DNA of 64,000 nucleotides from Grifola frondosa (Eukaryota; Basidiomycota; Agaricomycetes; Polyporales; Grifolaceae), in the NCBI GenBank assembly GCA_001683735.1, contig LUGG01000047.1, forward strand, positions 206,418 to 270,417. Reading direction: 5' to 3'. Positions 1 through 9,433 of the stretch are shown here, one piece after another (within the stretch, counting starts at the first letter, position 1; every line of letters begins with the position of its first letter). Under the pieces are notes generated by a model. It ran no database searches. It was given only the letters and a program-made list of their open reading frames with translations, and was not told where the DNA came from. The position numbers were made by a program, and so were the translations under genes.

Positions 1-606
1 GTGTGCCGATGTTGTCTATCTATTCGACGTGGGGCTAGGGAAGCTCTACATTGATCCTACGACAGGACTGCATAAGCCATTTCGAGAAGGGCGTGTTGGA
101 GTAGGCACTCCGCGCTATTCAAGCCCAAATGTGCACGCCGAGAAGGGTGAGCAAAGAATGAATATATCTACTCTTCTACACTGACGCGTGAACGGTACAG
201 AACAAGGACGTCGCGATGATATTATCTCACTAGGGCACAGCTTGTTATACCTCCTTCAGGGCGGCTTCCTTGGCAGGGAATTTATGCGCCGAGCGTAGAG
301 GCGAAAATGCGTCGAATCGGAGAGATGAAAGAGCCCAAGGGTAAAGCCATGCACGAGCTGATTTCTCGCTCTCCACCAGAATTTTCCACATACTTCGATC
401 ACTGTCATTCTCTGAGGTATGAGGAACGCCCCGACTATGATCTACTGAGGTGTACGTTCAGAGAGCGGATGGAGAAGGGGGGCTGGTCATACGACTGGCA
501 GTTCGACTGGCTTGATCCCTCAGGGCTGGATGCTGGAATACTGATGCCGAAGAGCTATAAGATTGACGAGCGTTTCGTTGACTTGTCCGCTGCGGAATTA
601 CCGTGA
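1..606 (+). pseudogene. CK1-like protein kinase, copy 1 (5' cut by window, frameshifted)
   Basis: This is the C-terminal half of a divergent casein-kinase-1-like kinase, paralogous to the gene at 3066-4223. The first exon (2-146) encodes the DFG-equivalent FDVGLGKLY and activation segment GVGTPRYSSPNVH. An intron at 147-200 (GTGAGC...TACAG) matches intron 3 of the downstream paralogue in position and phase. The next exon begins EQGRRDDII, a CK1 hallmark. Near 257-262 one base is missing relative to the paralogue (LLYLLQGG instead of LLYLLHGRLPWQG), shifting the frame. The correct frame resumes and ends with TGA at 604-606. The N-lobe lies outside the window. The break could be a true mutation or a consensus error in a G run. 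Confidence 0.75.
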
Positions 607-981
607 GCTCTTATTGACCTCCCATCACATTTCTTTGCCTTGCTCTCGGAGATTTCGTATGTTTCCGAATGCAGCGCTTGAGGCTACCCATATACGTACA
701 ATCAATTTATACGTCATCATTGTCTGCGATCCTCCCGGAGCAGAACCGGAGCTGAGCTCATGTAAAGCTGGGATATCTATTTGGTCAAAGTATAGAATAT
801 GAAGTCATGGTAAGACGAGAATAGCAGCTTGTACTACGACATGAATTACAGCGTGATGCAACACAGGACCTGGAGCAAAACGACGACAATAGTAAGGAGC
901 CGACAAGCAATACGTTAGCAAGGACAGCATGGAGACACAACGTAGCTCAGCATCTTTGAATGGTCTTCTCTGGACAGTCAT
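607..981. other. intergenic, no gene seen
   Basis: About 375 bp between the kinase relic and the convergent HAD gene. Short open frames here have no recognisable domain and no intron structure. It presumably holds the two 3' untranslated regions. Confidence 0.5.
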
Positions 982-1942
982 CTATTGATCATCCCGGAGG
1001 GCAGGAATCAACATCCCACGTAGGCTCTTCAAGTCATCCAAGCTAATTGCCGCGGTCTGTACGTAGCGCCACTGAATATCGGCCTCCGCACAGTGCGAGC
1101 AATGGAGCAGAGCAACTGGGATTTGTGCAGCTGTAGCAGGTTCCAAGGTACGATAGCGAGCGGTGGTAACGAGCAGAACCTGATCAGCCTGGATCCCTGG
1201 CATCACAGAGCCACAGTAGTTGAGCAACTCGGAGTAAAGCGATGGCGTGGGGCAGTGCAAGGAAGAGGATATGTACGTGGTAGGGACAATTGTTACGTCG
1301 CGAGGAAGGATGGAGCGTATCTCTTCTGATGCAGTAGCATCCACAGGCGAGATACACAATAGTTTCAAGCCGCGATCACATAAACCTCGATAACGTGGCT
1401 GACATTTGGGTATGGAGGTGGCCGACAGATCCGTCGGAGCGCGATGGTCGCAGCCTCATTATCCAAAGACAGTTCTAAATGCCGCATAAAGTCGTTGAGC
1501 GCACCGCGGATGAGATCAAAAGTCGACGAAGGATGCTCAAGCGACCGATGAGACTCGTAGTCGATATACAGTTGGTAGAGTTCGTCCGATGTGATTTTAT
1601 GAGCTTCGGGAATGACAAGTGACTGCAAAACATCCCTAACTACATGTTCCCTGTCCTGTAACATAGATATTGGGATTCTGAAGGTGGTAATGGAAGAGAA
1701 AGACTCACTAAAAGTGTGCCAAAGAGGTCGAACACAACAAATCTAACATCTCCGAAAGGTATAGGCGGTTGCGTCTTCGAGGGAAGGGGGAACGTCGGGG
1801 TAGGTTCATCATCCCAAGCAAATTCATCTACAACGACATCCTTTGGAGGTGGGTCTCCGTCGTAAGGAATACGCATTGAATGGAGAGCGTTGGCAGTCTC
1901 GAGAAGGTCTCCACTGAAGTATGGCAAGTCGGAGGTGGACAA
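982..1942 (-). CDS. HAD-superfamily hydrolase (haloacid-dehalogenase-like)
   Basis: The first exon ends with HAD motif I, VVFDLFGTLL (nucleophile Asp in DxFGT). An intron of about 45 bp (GTGAGT...TTACAG, ~1665-1711) follows, then a helical cap region (DREHVVRDVLQSL) and motif II context (RGLKLLCISPVD). Near 1382-1385 one base is missing: the frame runs into TGA after HVIEV, while a one-base shift gives HVIEV-x-CDRGLKLLCIS. The end at 982 follows PALRDDQ. HAD enzymes of this type act on small phosphorylated or halogenated substrates; the substrate here is unknown. The start is uncertain. The frame is open upstream of M1942 to a possible acceptor at ~1991, so this domain may be the C-terminal part of a fusion with the gene at 2019-2897. 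Confidence 0.65.
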
Positions 1943-2018
1943 TGGTTGGTGCCGGACAAGCGGAATGTCGAAGAACGGTTCTCTAGCGACAGTCTAAGAT
2001 GCGATAGTGACCGTTAAA

Positions 2019-2897
2019 TTAATTCTCATCGAGTGGAAACGTATTATGCACCTCAAGTGCCGCCTCGGCCCAAGAGATAGTTGGTGTGATGCCTGCCCAG
2101 GAAAAGTCATTGGTCATTCTGGAACAAAAAATGCGGTCAGAGACCAATAGAATCACTAAAATGACTAGGGGATGAATGGACTCGTACTGACGAAACAATC
2201 GCAATTCGGTATAAATTGTAGGAGGTTCCAGAGGGAGTGAAAGCTCAGCAAATGGCACCCGCTCAAAAGCAAATGCCCCCGGATCATGCAACGTCTCTTT
2301 ATCCGAAGAACCACTCCATGAATCCCAATCCTGCTGTACCTTTTCATCGCCACCAGATATACGACGACTTGCCTTGCCTTGTATCAAAAGCTCCCGTCGC
2401 TTTTGAAGAGATGATTTGACAGTGTCACAAAAGAGCCGAAAGCTACTTTCGTCAAGCCTGTACTGGACATCAGTAGGATCTCCCACGGGACGGAGGTCAA
2501 ACTTGTTATCTCGAATGAAGGGAGCGCTATGAAGGTAGAGCGGCCATCCAAATGAAAGCGGAAATGGAGGATTGACGATCAAGTTGTTCCCTTCTCCTCC
2601 CGGGGATTTGGAGGACGTCAGAGGAAGATAGAAACCTTCTGAAATTCCGATAGACTTTTGTGGCGAAACGACGAACAAGTATTGATAAGGATCATAAGTA
2701 GGATCATAGTTAGTTCCGACGTCTTTCAGCGCGAGGGGCAAAGCAAGAAACGGGCGTGTAGGTATAAAGCGTTCAGACGCTTGTATTCCATGCCACGAGG
2801 TCCACCTTGCGGACTGGCTGGCTACAAGGCAAACAACTATGAAAGGGTTCGACATGTGACGCGCGCCAGAGGTAAAGTGTTTGGTCGGCGCCGCCAC
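2019..2897 (-). CDS. hypothetical protein, possibly N-terminal part of the HAD gene
   Basis: An open frame of 292 codons with ordinary composition and no domain I recognise. A likely intron interrupts it near the 3' end: donor GTACGA after LRLFRQ and acceptor TTGTTCCAG before MTNDFSW. Another plausible intron (GTGCAT...CTTAG, about 61 bp, ~1991-2051) would skip the stop at 2019 and join ISWAEAALE to TVAREPFFDIPL, which reads in frame into the HAD exon. If so, 982-2897 is one gene with a novel N-terminal region. Function is not assigned. Confidence 0.45.
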   Translation of the reverse strand: MAAPTKHFTSGARHMSNPFIVVCLVASQSARWTSWHGIQASERFIPTRPFLALPLALKDVGTNYDPTYDPYQYLFVVSPQKSIGISEGFYLPLTSSKSPGGEGNNLIVNPPFPLSFGWPLYLHSAPFIRDNKFDLRPVGDPTDVQYRLDESSFRLFCDTVKSSLQKRRELLIQGKASRRISGGDEKVQQDWDSWSGSSDKETLHDPGAFAFERVPFAELSLPLEPPTIYTELRLFRQYESIHPLVILVILLVSDRIFCSRMTNDFSWAGITPTISWAEAALEVHNTFPLDEN

Positions 2898-3065
2898 TGG
2901 TGGCTGAGATTTACTTATCAGTCACGGCCGTGTTTGTGGATGTGTGCGTATGTGGGCGTGGCGTGACCGTCACCCATTTGGAACTGAGGCGGCGACACAA
3001 AATGACCCAATCTCCTGGGAGGCAACTCTATTGTTGTTACGTGCGAACGAATCGTTCGAATATCG

Positions 3066-4223
3066 ATGCTACCGCTTCGTGTTTGTAGGCTGTATCAGTT
3101 CAACAAGGTCCTCGGGCAAGGCAGCTTTAGTGTGTCAATCCCGCTTTGATCATGTGCTCCAAAATGTGTTTGTCTCTGATCGTTCACTAACAGGCGAAGT
3201 GTATGGCGTGTTTCATCTAACCAGTGGGGGTGAAACTGCGATCAAGGTTGAGATGCCCCCCGAAGAAGACTGGAAAGTCGCTACATTACCCTATGAAGCA
3301 GCCATTCACAGGCACTTGCGTGGTCACTACGGGTTTCCTTCCATTTTCTGGTCTGGAATGGATGGTGGCGCACATGTTATTGTCATGGAACGGCTCGGGG
3401 CCACCATAGAAGACCTTCGCCGCCTATGCCGGGGACATTTTTCGATGAAGACGATCTGTATGCTTGCAGAGCAAATGGTATGTGGCGCATGCCATGCTTA
3501 GAGCAATCAGACTTGACCCGTGGCGTTTTCGTAGATCACTAGAATCGAGTTCGCTCATTCTCGTGGTATCATAATCCGTGATGTAAAGCCGCATAATTTT
3601 GCAATGGGCATAAAGCGTCGGGCGAACCTAGTCTATCTCTTCGACTTAGGCCTAGGAAAACTCTACGTCGATCCCACGACAGGACAGCACAAGCCGTTCC
3701 GAGAAGGACTTGTTGGGGTAGGCACAGTGAGGTACGCTAGCGCAAATGTTCACGCAGGAAAGGGTAAGGGGATATCTAATGCATGCCATCAATACCGCTG
3801 ACCTTTCACGTCACAGAACAAGGACGCCGGGACGACATTATTGCTCTTGGCCATAACTTGTTGTATCTTCTTCACGGACGGCTTCCATGGCAAGGCATCT
3901 ATGCACCGAGCATAGAGGCGAAACTCCGACGGATTTGGGAGATGAAAGAGCCGGAGGGCAAAGTCATGCGCGAGTTCATCGCCCGCTCTCCACCGGAGTT
4001 CTCCGCATTCTTCAACCACTGTTACTCTCTGAGGTATGAGGAACGTCCCGATTACGATCTACTCAGATGTGTGTTCAGAGACCGCATGAAGAAGGAGGGC
4101 TGGTCATATGATTGGCGATTTGACTGGCTTGATCCCTCGGGTCTGGAGGCCGGAACACTGATGGCAGATTGCTACAAGATTGATGAGCGTTTCGTTAACT
4201 TAGAGTCTACTGAATTGCCGTGA
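3066..4223 (+). CDS. casein-kinase-1-like protein kinase, copy 2 (intact)
   Basis: Four exons (3066-3129, 3194-3477, 3535-3763, 3817-4223) give a 327-residue kinase. All introns are GT-AG and 53-64 bp. The glycine loop GQGSFSEVYGV is restored across intron 1, which fixes the start at M3066. The catalytic lysine is in TAIKVEM. The catalytic loop is IRDVKPHNF, so the HRD histidine is isoleucine but Asp, Lys and Asn remain. DFG is read as DLG (FDLGLGKLY). CK1 markers GTVRYAS and EQGRRDD follow. CK1 proteins are Ser/Thr kinases. This divergent, C-terminally short form resembles lineage-expanded copies in mushrooms; its substrate is unknown. It is a paralogue of the relic at 1-606. Confidence 0.85.
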
Positions 4224-4730
4224 GTTCTACGTGAACTTGCGCGCAATTTTTTGCCTTGCTTTTGGGGAATCTCGCATGTCATCGAACGCAGCGTTTATGT
4301 GTATGTACAATCATTGATTATTGACCGTTCTCAACAATACCTCAGGCAACCTTCGGTACTTGTAGAATTAGATCATTTGTTGTTCATCGGTATCACAAAG
4401 GGTACTGTGGAATGGCATTTGTTGAAGTTAGACCCACAACCTCCAACACTGATCAAAACATATCATTTCGCCGCACACACTAAACCTAGCAACTTGTAAC
4501 GTTTGTGGCATACAAGGACGCTCCACTGGTACCTAAACAGGTTTTCAAACGGGCAGTCTGAAGACGTCATGAACGTTCGGACTGACGCCACAGTAATGCT
4601 GATTCCTGAACATGTCAGAGCCATAGATATCAACATAGTGCTCTAGAATTAGAAATACAGGATTGAGCTTCGGAGATTCTCGACACAATCAAGATGTGAA
4701 TGAAGGAGGTCTCAGCAATATGGCAGGCCG
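4224..4730. other. intergenic, no gene seen
   Basis: About 500 bp between the convergent 3' ends of the kinase and the P450. Short open frames on both strands lack domains or intron logic. Confidence 0.5.
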
Positions 4731-6836
4731 CTACATGACCAAGGACGTGGCACTGGCAACGTCTGAGTTCACAAGTGCTTCAGCAGAAAGCGAACGAGGC
4801 TTGATGGTGCACTGGAACTTTTCCGGTGCACTGATTAGTATAGCGGCATCGGGTCGAAAGTCAGCATACGCAGAGAGTCCTATATACGTATGTTGGCGTG
4901 CTCACGAAAGAATGCTCGACGTCATCTTTGCCTCGGGAGGAATCTGTTGACCCGTTGCATCTACTGGAGGTCCGATATCGAAAACGTGTAGTACGGAGGC
5001 AACAGTCAGCCAAAATAAGGAATCAGCAAAGTGGCGACCGGGACAAATCCTAAAGATCTCCAAATCAAAACGAGAATTTGAATGCTCAGACTCCGAGAAA
5101 CGCACCTCCTCCCAAATCCGAAGGCAAAAGAACTCGGATCCTTGACTTGTGCGTCTAAGTTCCCGTCTTTCAGGAAGCGCTCGGGATTGAATTCATCCGG
5201 ATTCGGGTATATAGTAGGGTCACGAGAGAAGGCCCTGTGCCACAACGTCATGCTCAAACTTCTGATGCCATAACAGAGGATAGCGCACCAGGCGTTGGCC
5301 ATAATGATAGATCCCTTCGGTATGAAGTACCCCTTATATTCGTCATCCATTGTGTTAGAGTGCGGGAACCCAAGCGGTCCAACGAGCTGCCAGCGAAAGC
5401 ATTCCTTGACAAGTGCCTCAATATATGGCAGTGAGTCCCGATCGGAAAAATTGGGTCGTCGATGCGGTCCTAGAACAGCATCTAACGCAGCCTGGGCTTT
5501 CTTCTGGACTTCAGGATACAATGTCATTGCAAGGAAGAAGGTCCGAGTCACCGAAATAGACTGTGTAGTTGTCAGATCATCTTAGAGCTCTCTCTGGGTC
5601 TCATTGAATCTTACAGTATCGACACTCGCTGATATTCAGATGAGAGACATCAATGGATGTCACAGATCTGGTGCCGAAGATATTGCTCACCAACGTAGGC
5701 AACACCAACCACATTCTTCGCTAATTCTTCATCATCGCGAACAAGACCTTGCTGAGGCAGTGTGTCCAGCAGCGAGCTGACGATTGACGAACAAGCCGAG
5801 CCGGCCTCCTAAGAGCCAGTTAGTATGAATTTAGGAATAAAACGGGACCGCTTACGCACAACGGCGGCCTTGGCAGTGGCATATGGTACTTCTCTAAGAG
5901 CCACGACATCTTTTCTCCATTTTGCAATGTTCTTCTGAAACTTGGCACCAGGAAACCAGGCAGGAACATATCTTAGCAGGGGAATCATATCGACAAGATG
6001 CGACCCAGATATCAGATGTTCCATAGTGTCGGCCGCTTTTCCTGCGATTATTGCATACTCGTCATCTGTCCCGGTTACCTCGATACCGTATGTGATACTC
6101 AGCATCACGGCGCCGAATGCACTGAGTGGGGAATCATAAATCATATGTTTGTATGGCAATTATTTCACGACTTACTGCCGAATGTGACGATCAAATTGGT
6201 CCGGACTGAGGAACAAGGACTGGAGTAGACGGTGCACCTCACGGAGTTGGGATGCATGATAGTTCTGGATCATGCCATGATGAAAGTAGTGGTTTAAGAC
6301 ACGTCGGGTCCGCCGCCACAGCTGTCCGTAAGGCATAAGAGGTATGGCCCATTCCCAGCCCATGCTATGTATGAGAACAGTCTGAGAATTACAACCTCCA
6401 CATTGGATTTCTACTCACAGAGAAGCCATCGTGGACATTCTTCTGTCCGAATATTTCGCAGAACGGTTTTCAAACAAGTCGTAAGCAGCTTCCGGAGATC
6501 CAAGAATGATTACGGATTGTCCTAGAAGTCGCAGATACAAGACGTCGCCTCCAGAGACAGATTAGTCCAATTATATTGAATTGAATGCATAGTAAAGATA
6601 TACGAACCATATTTCGTCGACAGTTCTCGGTAGCTAATCCATGGCCTCGTCTTGGATATGTCGAGAATATTGCCGATGATAGGAAGGGGTCTCGGGCCTG
6701 GTGGAAGGGGAAGATTGTTCGGGTTCAGAGAACCCCTGTTGTGCTTCCAGACCAGGATAACCAGGAAGAATAGAGGAAGAAGCCAATAATAATTACTCAT
6801 ATCAAGCATCATCCTTCCGGTAGAGACCATAATCAA
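4731..6836 (-). CDS. cytochrome P450 (OrdA-like, CYP64-clan type)
   Basis: A microsomal P450 on the minus strand with many introns. It opens with a membrane anchor (NYYWLLPLFFLVILVW) and the hinge LPLPPGPRPLPIIGN. Then come YDLFENRSAKYSDR, the C-helix WRRTRR, and an I-helix reassembled from YVG|ASVDT|SISVTR using a 14-nt micro-exon at 5615-5628. The ExxR motif is KECFR, the PERF motif is NPERF, and the heme motif is split by an intron (FGFGRR|ICPGRH). A last exon (4731-4830; intron 4831-4905) supplies FQCTIKPRS and TAG at 4731. P450s of this type oxidise secondary metabolites or xenobiotics; the substrate is unknown. The region between KYG and GQSVIIL seems one short exon incomplete. The exact start Met is uncertain. 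Confidence 0.85.
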
Positions 6837-7626
6837 AGGTCAATGCTGCAGAGTATTTGTGGGCAGAAGAAGAGCACAGGGGCTTGGACCATTCCCTGTT
6901 CTTATATGGTCATATTTGACAGGACTAAGAGTTTCCCGCCATGCCATAAATGGCGCTGCATGGAAGGCACCAGTAAGAATCATCGTTATTGAACACTACA
7001 TTGATTCGGACCCACTTTGGACGCTTCCAGGAGCACAATCACCATATTTTATCACACGGGGTATGCAGCTGATCAACATCGCTGTGGCGCGATAAGTGGC
7101 CGTTGGTTCAGCCATATTGTATGGCATATCCCATCCGATACACTAGGTGTCATTGACGCTGTGGCCACATAGCAAAATCTGTAGCGCTTCTGCTCATCAC
7201 CTCAATTAGCCGCTCACATCAGTGATGGGGAGGAGACATCTGGAAAGTGCAACAATATGGCGCTCTATAGACGCCGTAGGCCGGCGAGCACAGCGAGCAC
7301 AGTCCCCTCGCAAATAGAACTTCATGGGCACCGTGATTGCTACAGTACAGTATTACAGTACAGTACACCACGGTAGACAGCCGTGACGCTATTTGTTCGG
7401 ACCAAACAATGTGAGAAAAATCCGCGATTTCACGGAATTATGCAAAGCGCTGTAGTCACGCGTCTGACTCGCCTGGAACAACATCCGACCCCGGCTACTG
7501 CATTCATCGTCGAGACTTCATGATGCGGCCAACTCTCTAACGTTCACTACGTCCACCTTCTCTTACTTTTGTCTTGCTGGCTGCTCTTGCAACACACCGG
7601 TCTTGCTAGCTGCTCGCATTTAGATC
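6837..7626. promoter_or_regulatory. divergent intergenic region between P450 and RIB3
   Basis: About 790 bp separate the start codons of the minus-strand P450 and plus-strand RIB3, so both promoters should lie here. A pyrimidine-rich stretch (7550-7600) precedes the RIB3 ATG. The 12-bp direct repeat TACAGTACAGTA occurs at 7342-7353 and 7355-7366. No coding region is supported. Confidence 0.45.
7342..7366. repeat. 12-bp direct repeat TACAGTACAGTA x2
   Basis: Two perfect 12-bp units separated by one T, in the shared upstream region of the P450 and RIB3. It could be a regulator site or a simple-sequence expansion. Confidence 0.6.
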
Positions 7627-8580
7627 ATGGCACCTGCTCCAATCCTCTCAGAGTCCAAGTCCGCGTCTTCTTCCATGAAGCAGCGCTCTTCGACCATGAA
7701 CGGCTCAAACCCAAGCGTGCTGGCACCTTCTTCATCTGCTGCACCTGCAGAAATGCATGACGTACCGCCACGGTCGTCCTTTGCATTCGACTCCATGGAA
7801 GACGCCATCGCGGCGTTTGCGCGGGGCGAGTTCCTTGTGGTCGCCGACGACGAGGGCAGGGAGAATGAGGGCGACCTGATCATCGCCGCGAGCGAGTGCT
7901 CGACGGAGAAGATGGCGTGGATGATCAAGCATACAAGGTGCGCACTTTTTCTTCCCTTCCGGTCGTCGTCGCTGCATTGGTGTCGAACTCATTCGTCCCA
8001 GCGGCTACATTTGTATTGCACTTCCCGGAGAGCGCTTGGATGAGCTCGAGATTCCTATGATGGTGTCGAATAATCAGGATCCCCACCGGACGGCGTACAC
8101 GGTCACCGTTGATTATAGAATAGGTACGTTGACATCATATATCTCACATGGATTTGCGCTTACTTTCCGTATGTATCATCTTGGGATCTAACCCTTCCTC
8201 TGTTCCTTTAACCAACAGGCACGACGACCGGTATATCTGCGCATGACCGTGCGCTCACCGCCCGAGCGCTCGCCTCTCCTTCATCGCAGCCGAGTTCCTT
8301 CTCCCGTCCAGGACACATGGTCCCGCTCCGTGCCCGCCCAGGCGGCGTCCTCGCTCGACGCGGGCATACCGAGTCGAGTATCGATCTCTGCGCGCTTGCG
8401 GGCCTCCCCCAGGCCGGCGTGCTTTGCGAGCTCGTGGAGGATAACGAGTCGGGGAGCATGATGCGCCGCGACTCTTGCCGCCGCTTTGCTGACCGGTGGG
8501 CACTCAAGATGATCAGCGTGGAGATGCTCGCACAGTGGAAGCGGGAGAGGGAAGCCGTCGATGTGCCTGCGCGAGCTTGA
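7627..8580 (+). CDS. RIB3: 3,4-dihydroxy-2-butanone 4-phosphate synthase
   Basis: The enzyme converts ribulose 5-phosphate to 3,4-dihydroxy-2-butanone 4-phosphate plus formate, a committed step of riboflavin synthesis. Three exons (7627-7937, 8002-8123, 8219-8580) give 264 residues. The metal/substrate motif [15 protein letters not shown], the core [18 protein letters not shown], the catalytic segment [14 protein letters not shown] and [14 protein letters not shown] are all present and in frame across both GT-AG introns (64 and 95 bp). An N-terminal extension of about 45 Ser/Ala-rich residues precedes the conserved domain. It starts at the first ATG of the frame, behind a pyrimidine-rich leader. 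Fungal RIB3 is usually 200-230 residues, so only the N-tail is unusual. This gene looks intact. Confidence 0.95.
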
Positions 8581-9433
8581 AGCTGCAGCAGGCGAGACAC
8601 AATTCCTAGATGAATAGGCAGAATCATACATCGGTTGTATCAGGATTGGCAGTCTTAGGCTGCACAATATTGTGCTAATTCATCGTGCGGCATTCAACGC
8701 ATCTCCTCTCAATCTGTTCAAATCTTTCGGTAAGTCCAAACTCCAGATGAATTGGAATTTCATGTTTACGAATTACCTTTTCAGGGAAATATTCCGAGCA
8801 TGCTCAATCGACCAAGCAGATTTCTACTCATCGATCTTACTGGGCGCGTTCAGATACATAATCCGTTCGAACTTGAACTTTCCGACGGGTCAGAGCGCAC
8901 GATGATGTGTCGTTGCGATAATTCTCAGGCTGCGTCCGTGCCGGATGGATTTGATATTCTTCGGCGGGGCATGGTCCGCACTGTTAACGCCTCGTTCGCT
9001 GCGGTCTTATTTCCAACTTTTCAATTGGCCATGGTGCGCTGCGCAAACGTAACTGCCTTCAGTATTAGTGGTGTCCCTCTCTAACCCCTGTACGGCCATA
9101 GCTTCGCTGAGTATTGGAGTTGTCCTCAGATACGGACATGACCTTTAAGATTAACAGGACGCGAGACTGCCATCGTTTGTGTATTATCTGCATGTTGTCG
9201 GCGCCAGGCCTGGGCGGAAATGTGACCGCAGTAGAATGGGAAGCCGTCTCCTGAATAGGGTGATGTTACCCACGAGGTACACAATGATTACAGTGTCAAC
9301 CAGAAGCACATGCTTGTTATTTGAAAGTGTACAAATAGCTTGATCGTCCTCGTACTTCTTCCTCCACGTTCTCGGATTTCCCACTTGAACGACAAGTATT
9401 GTAACGTAGCCTTTGTGCGCATTTGCTAACACG
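8581..9433. other. intergenic, no recognised gene
   Basis: About 850 bp between RIB3 and the second P450. An open frame of 110 codons at 8752-9084 (+) shows no domain I recognise and no clear splice signals. It is not called. Confidence 0.4.

Noticed and set aside
8208..8667. Minus-strand frames opposite RIB3 exon 3
   Set aside because: They are antisense shadows of a well-supported conserved exon.
8752..9084. 110-codon plus-strand frame
   Set aside because: No recognised domain, no splice context and unusual composition.
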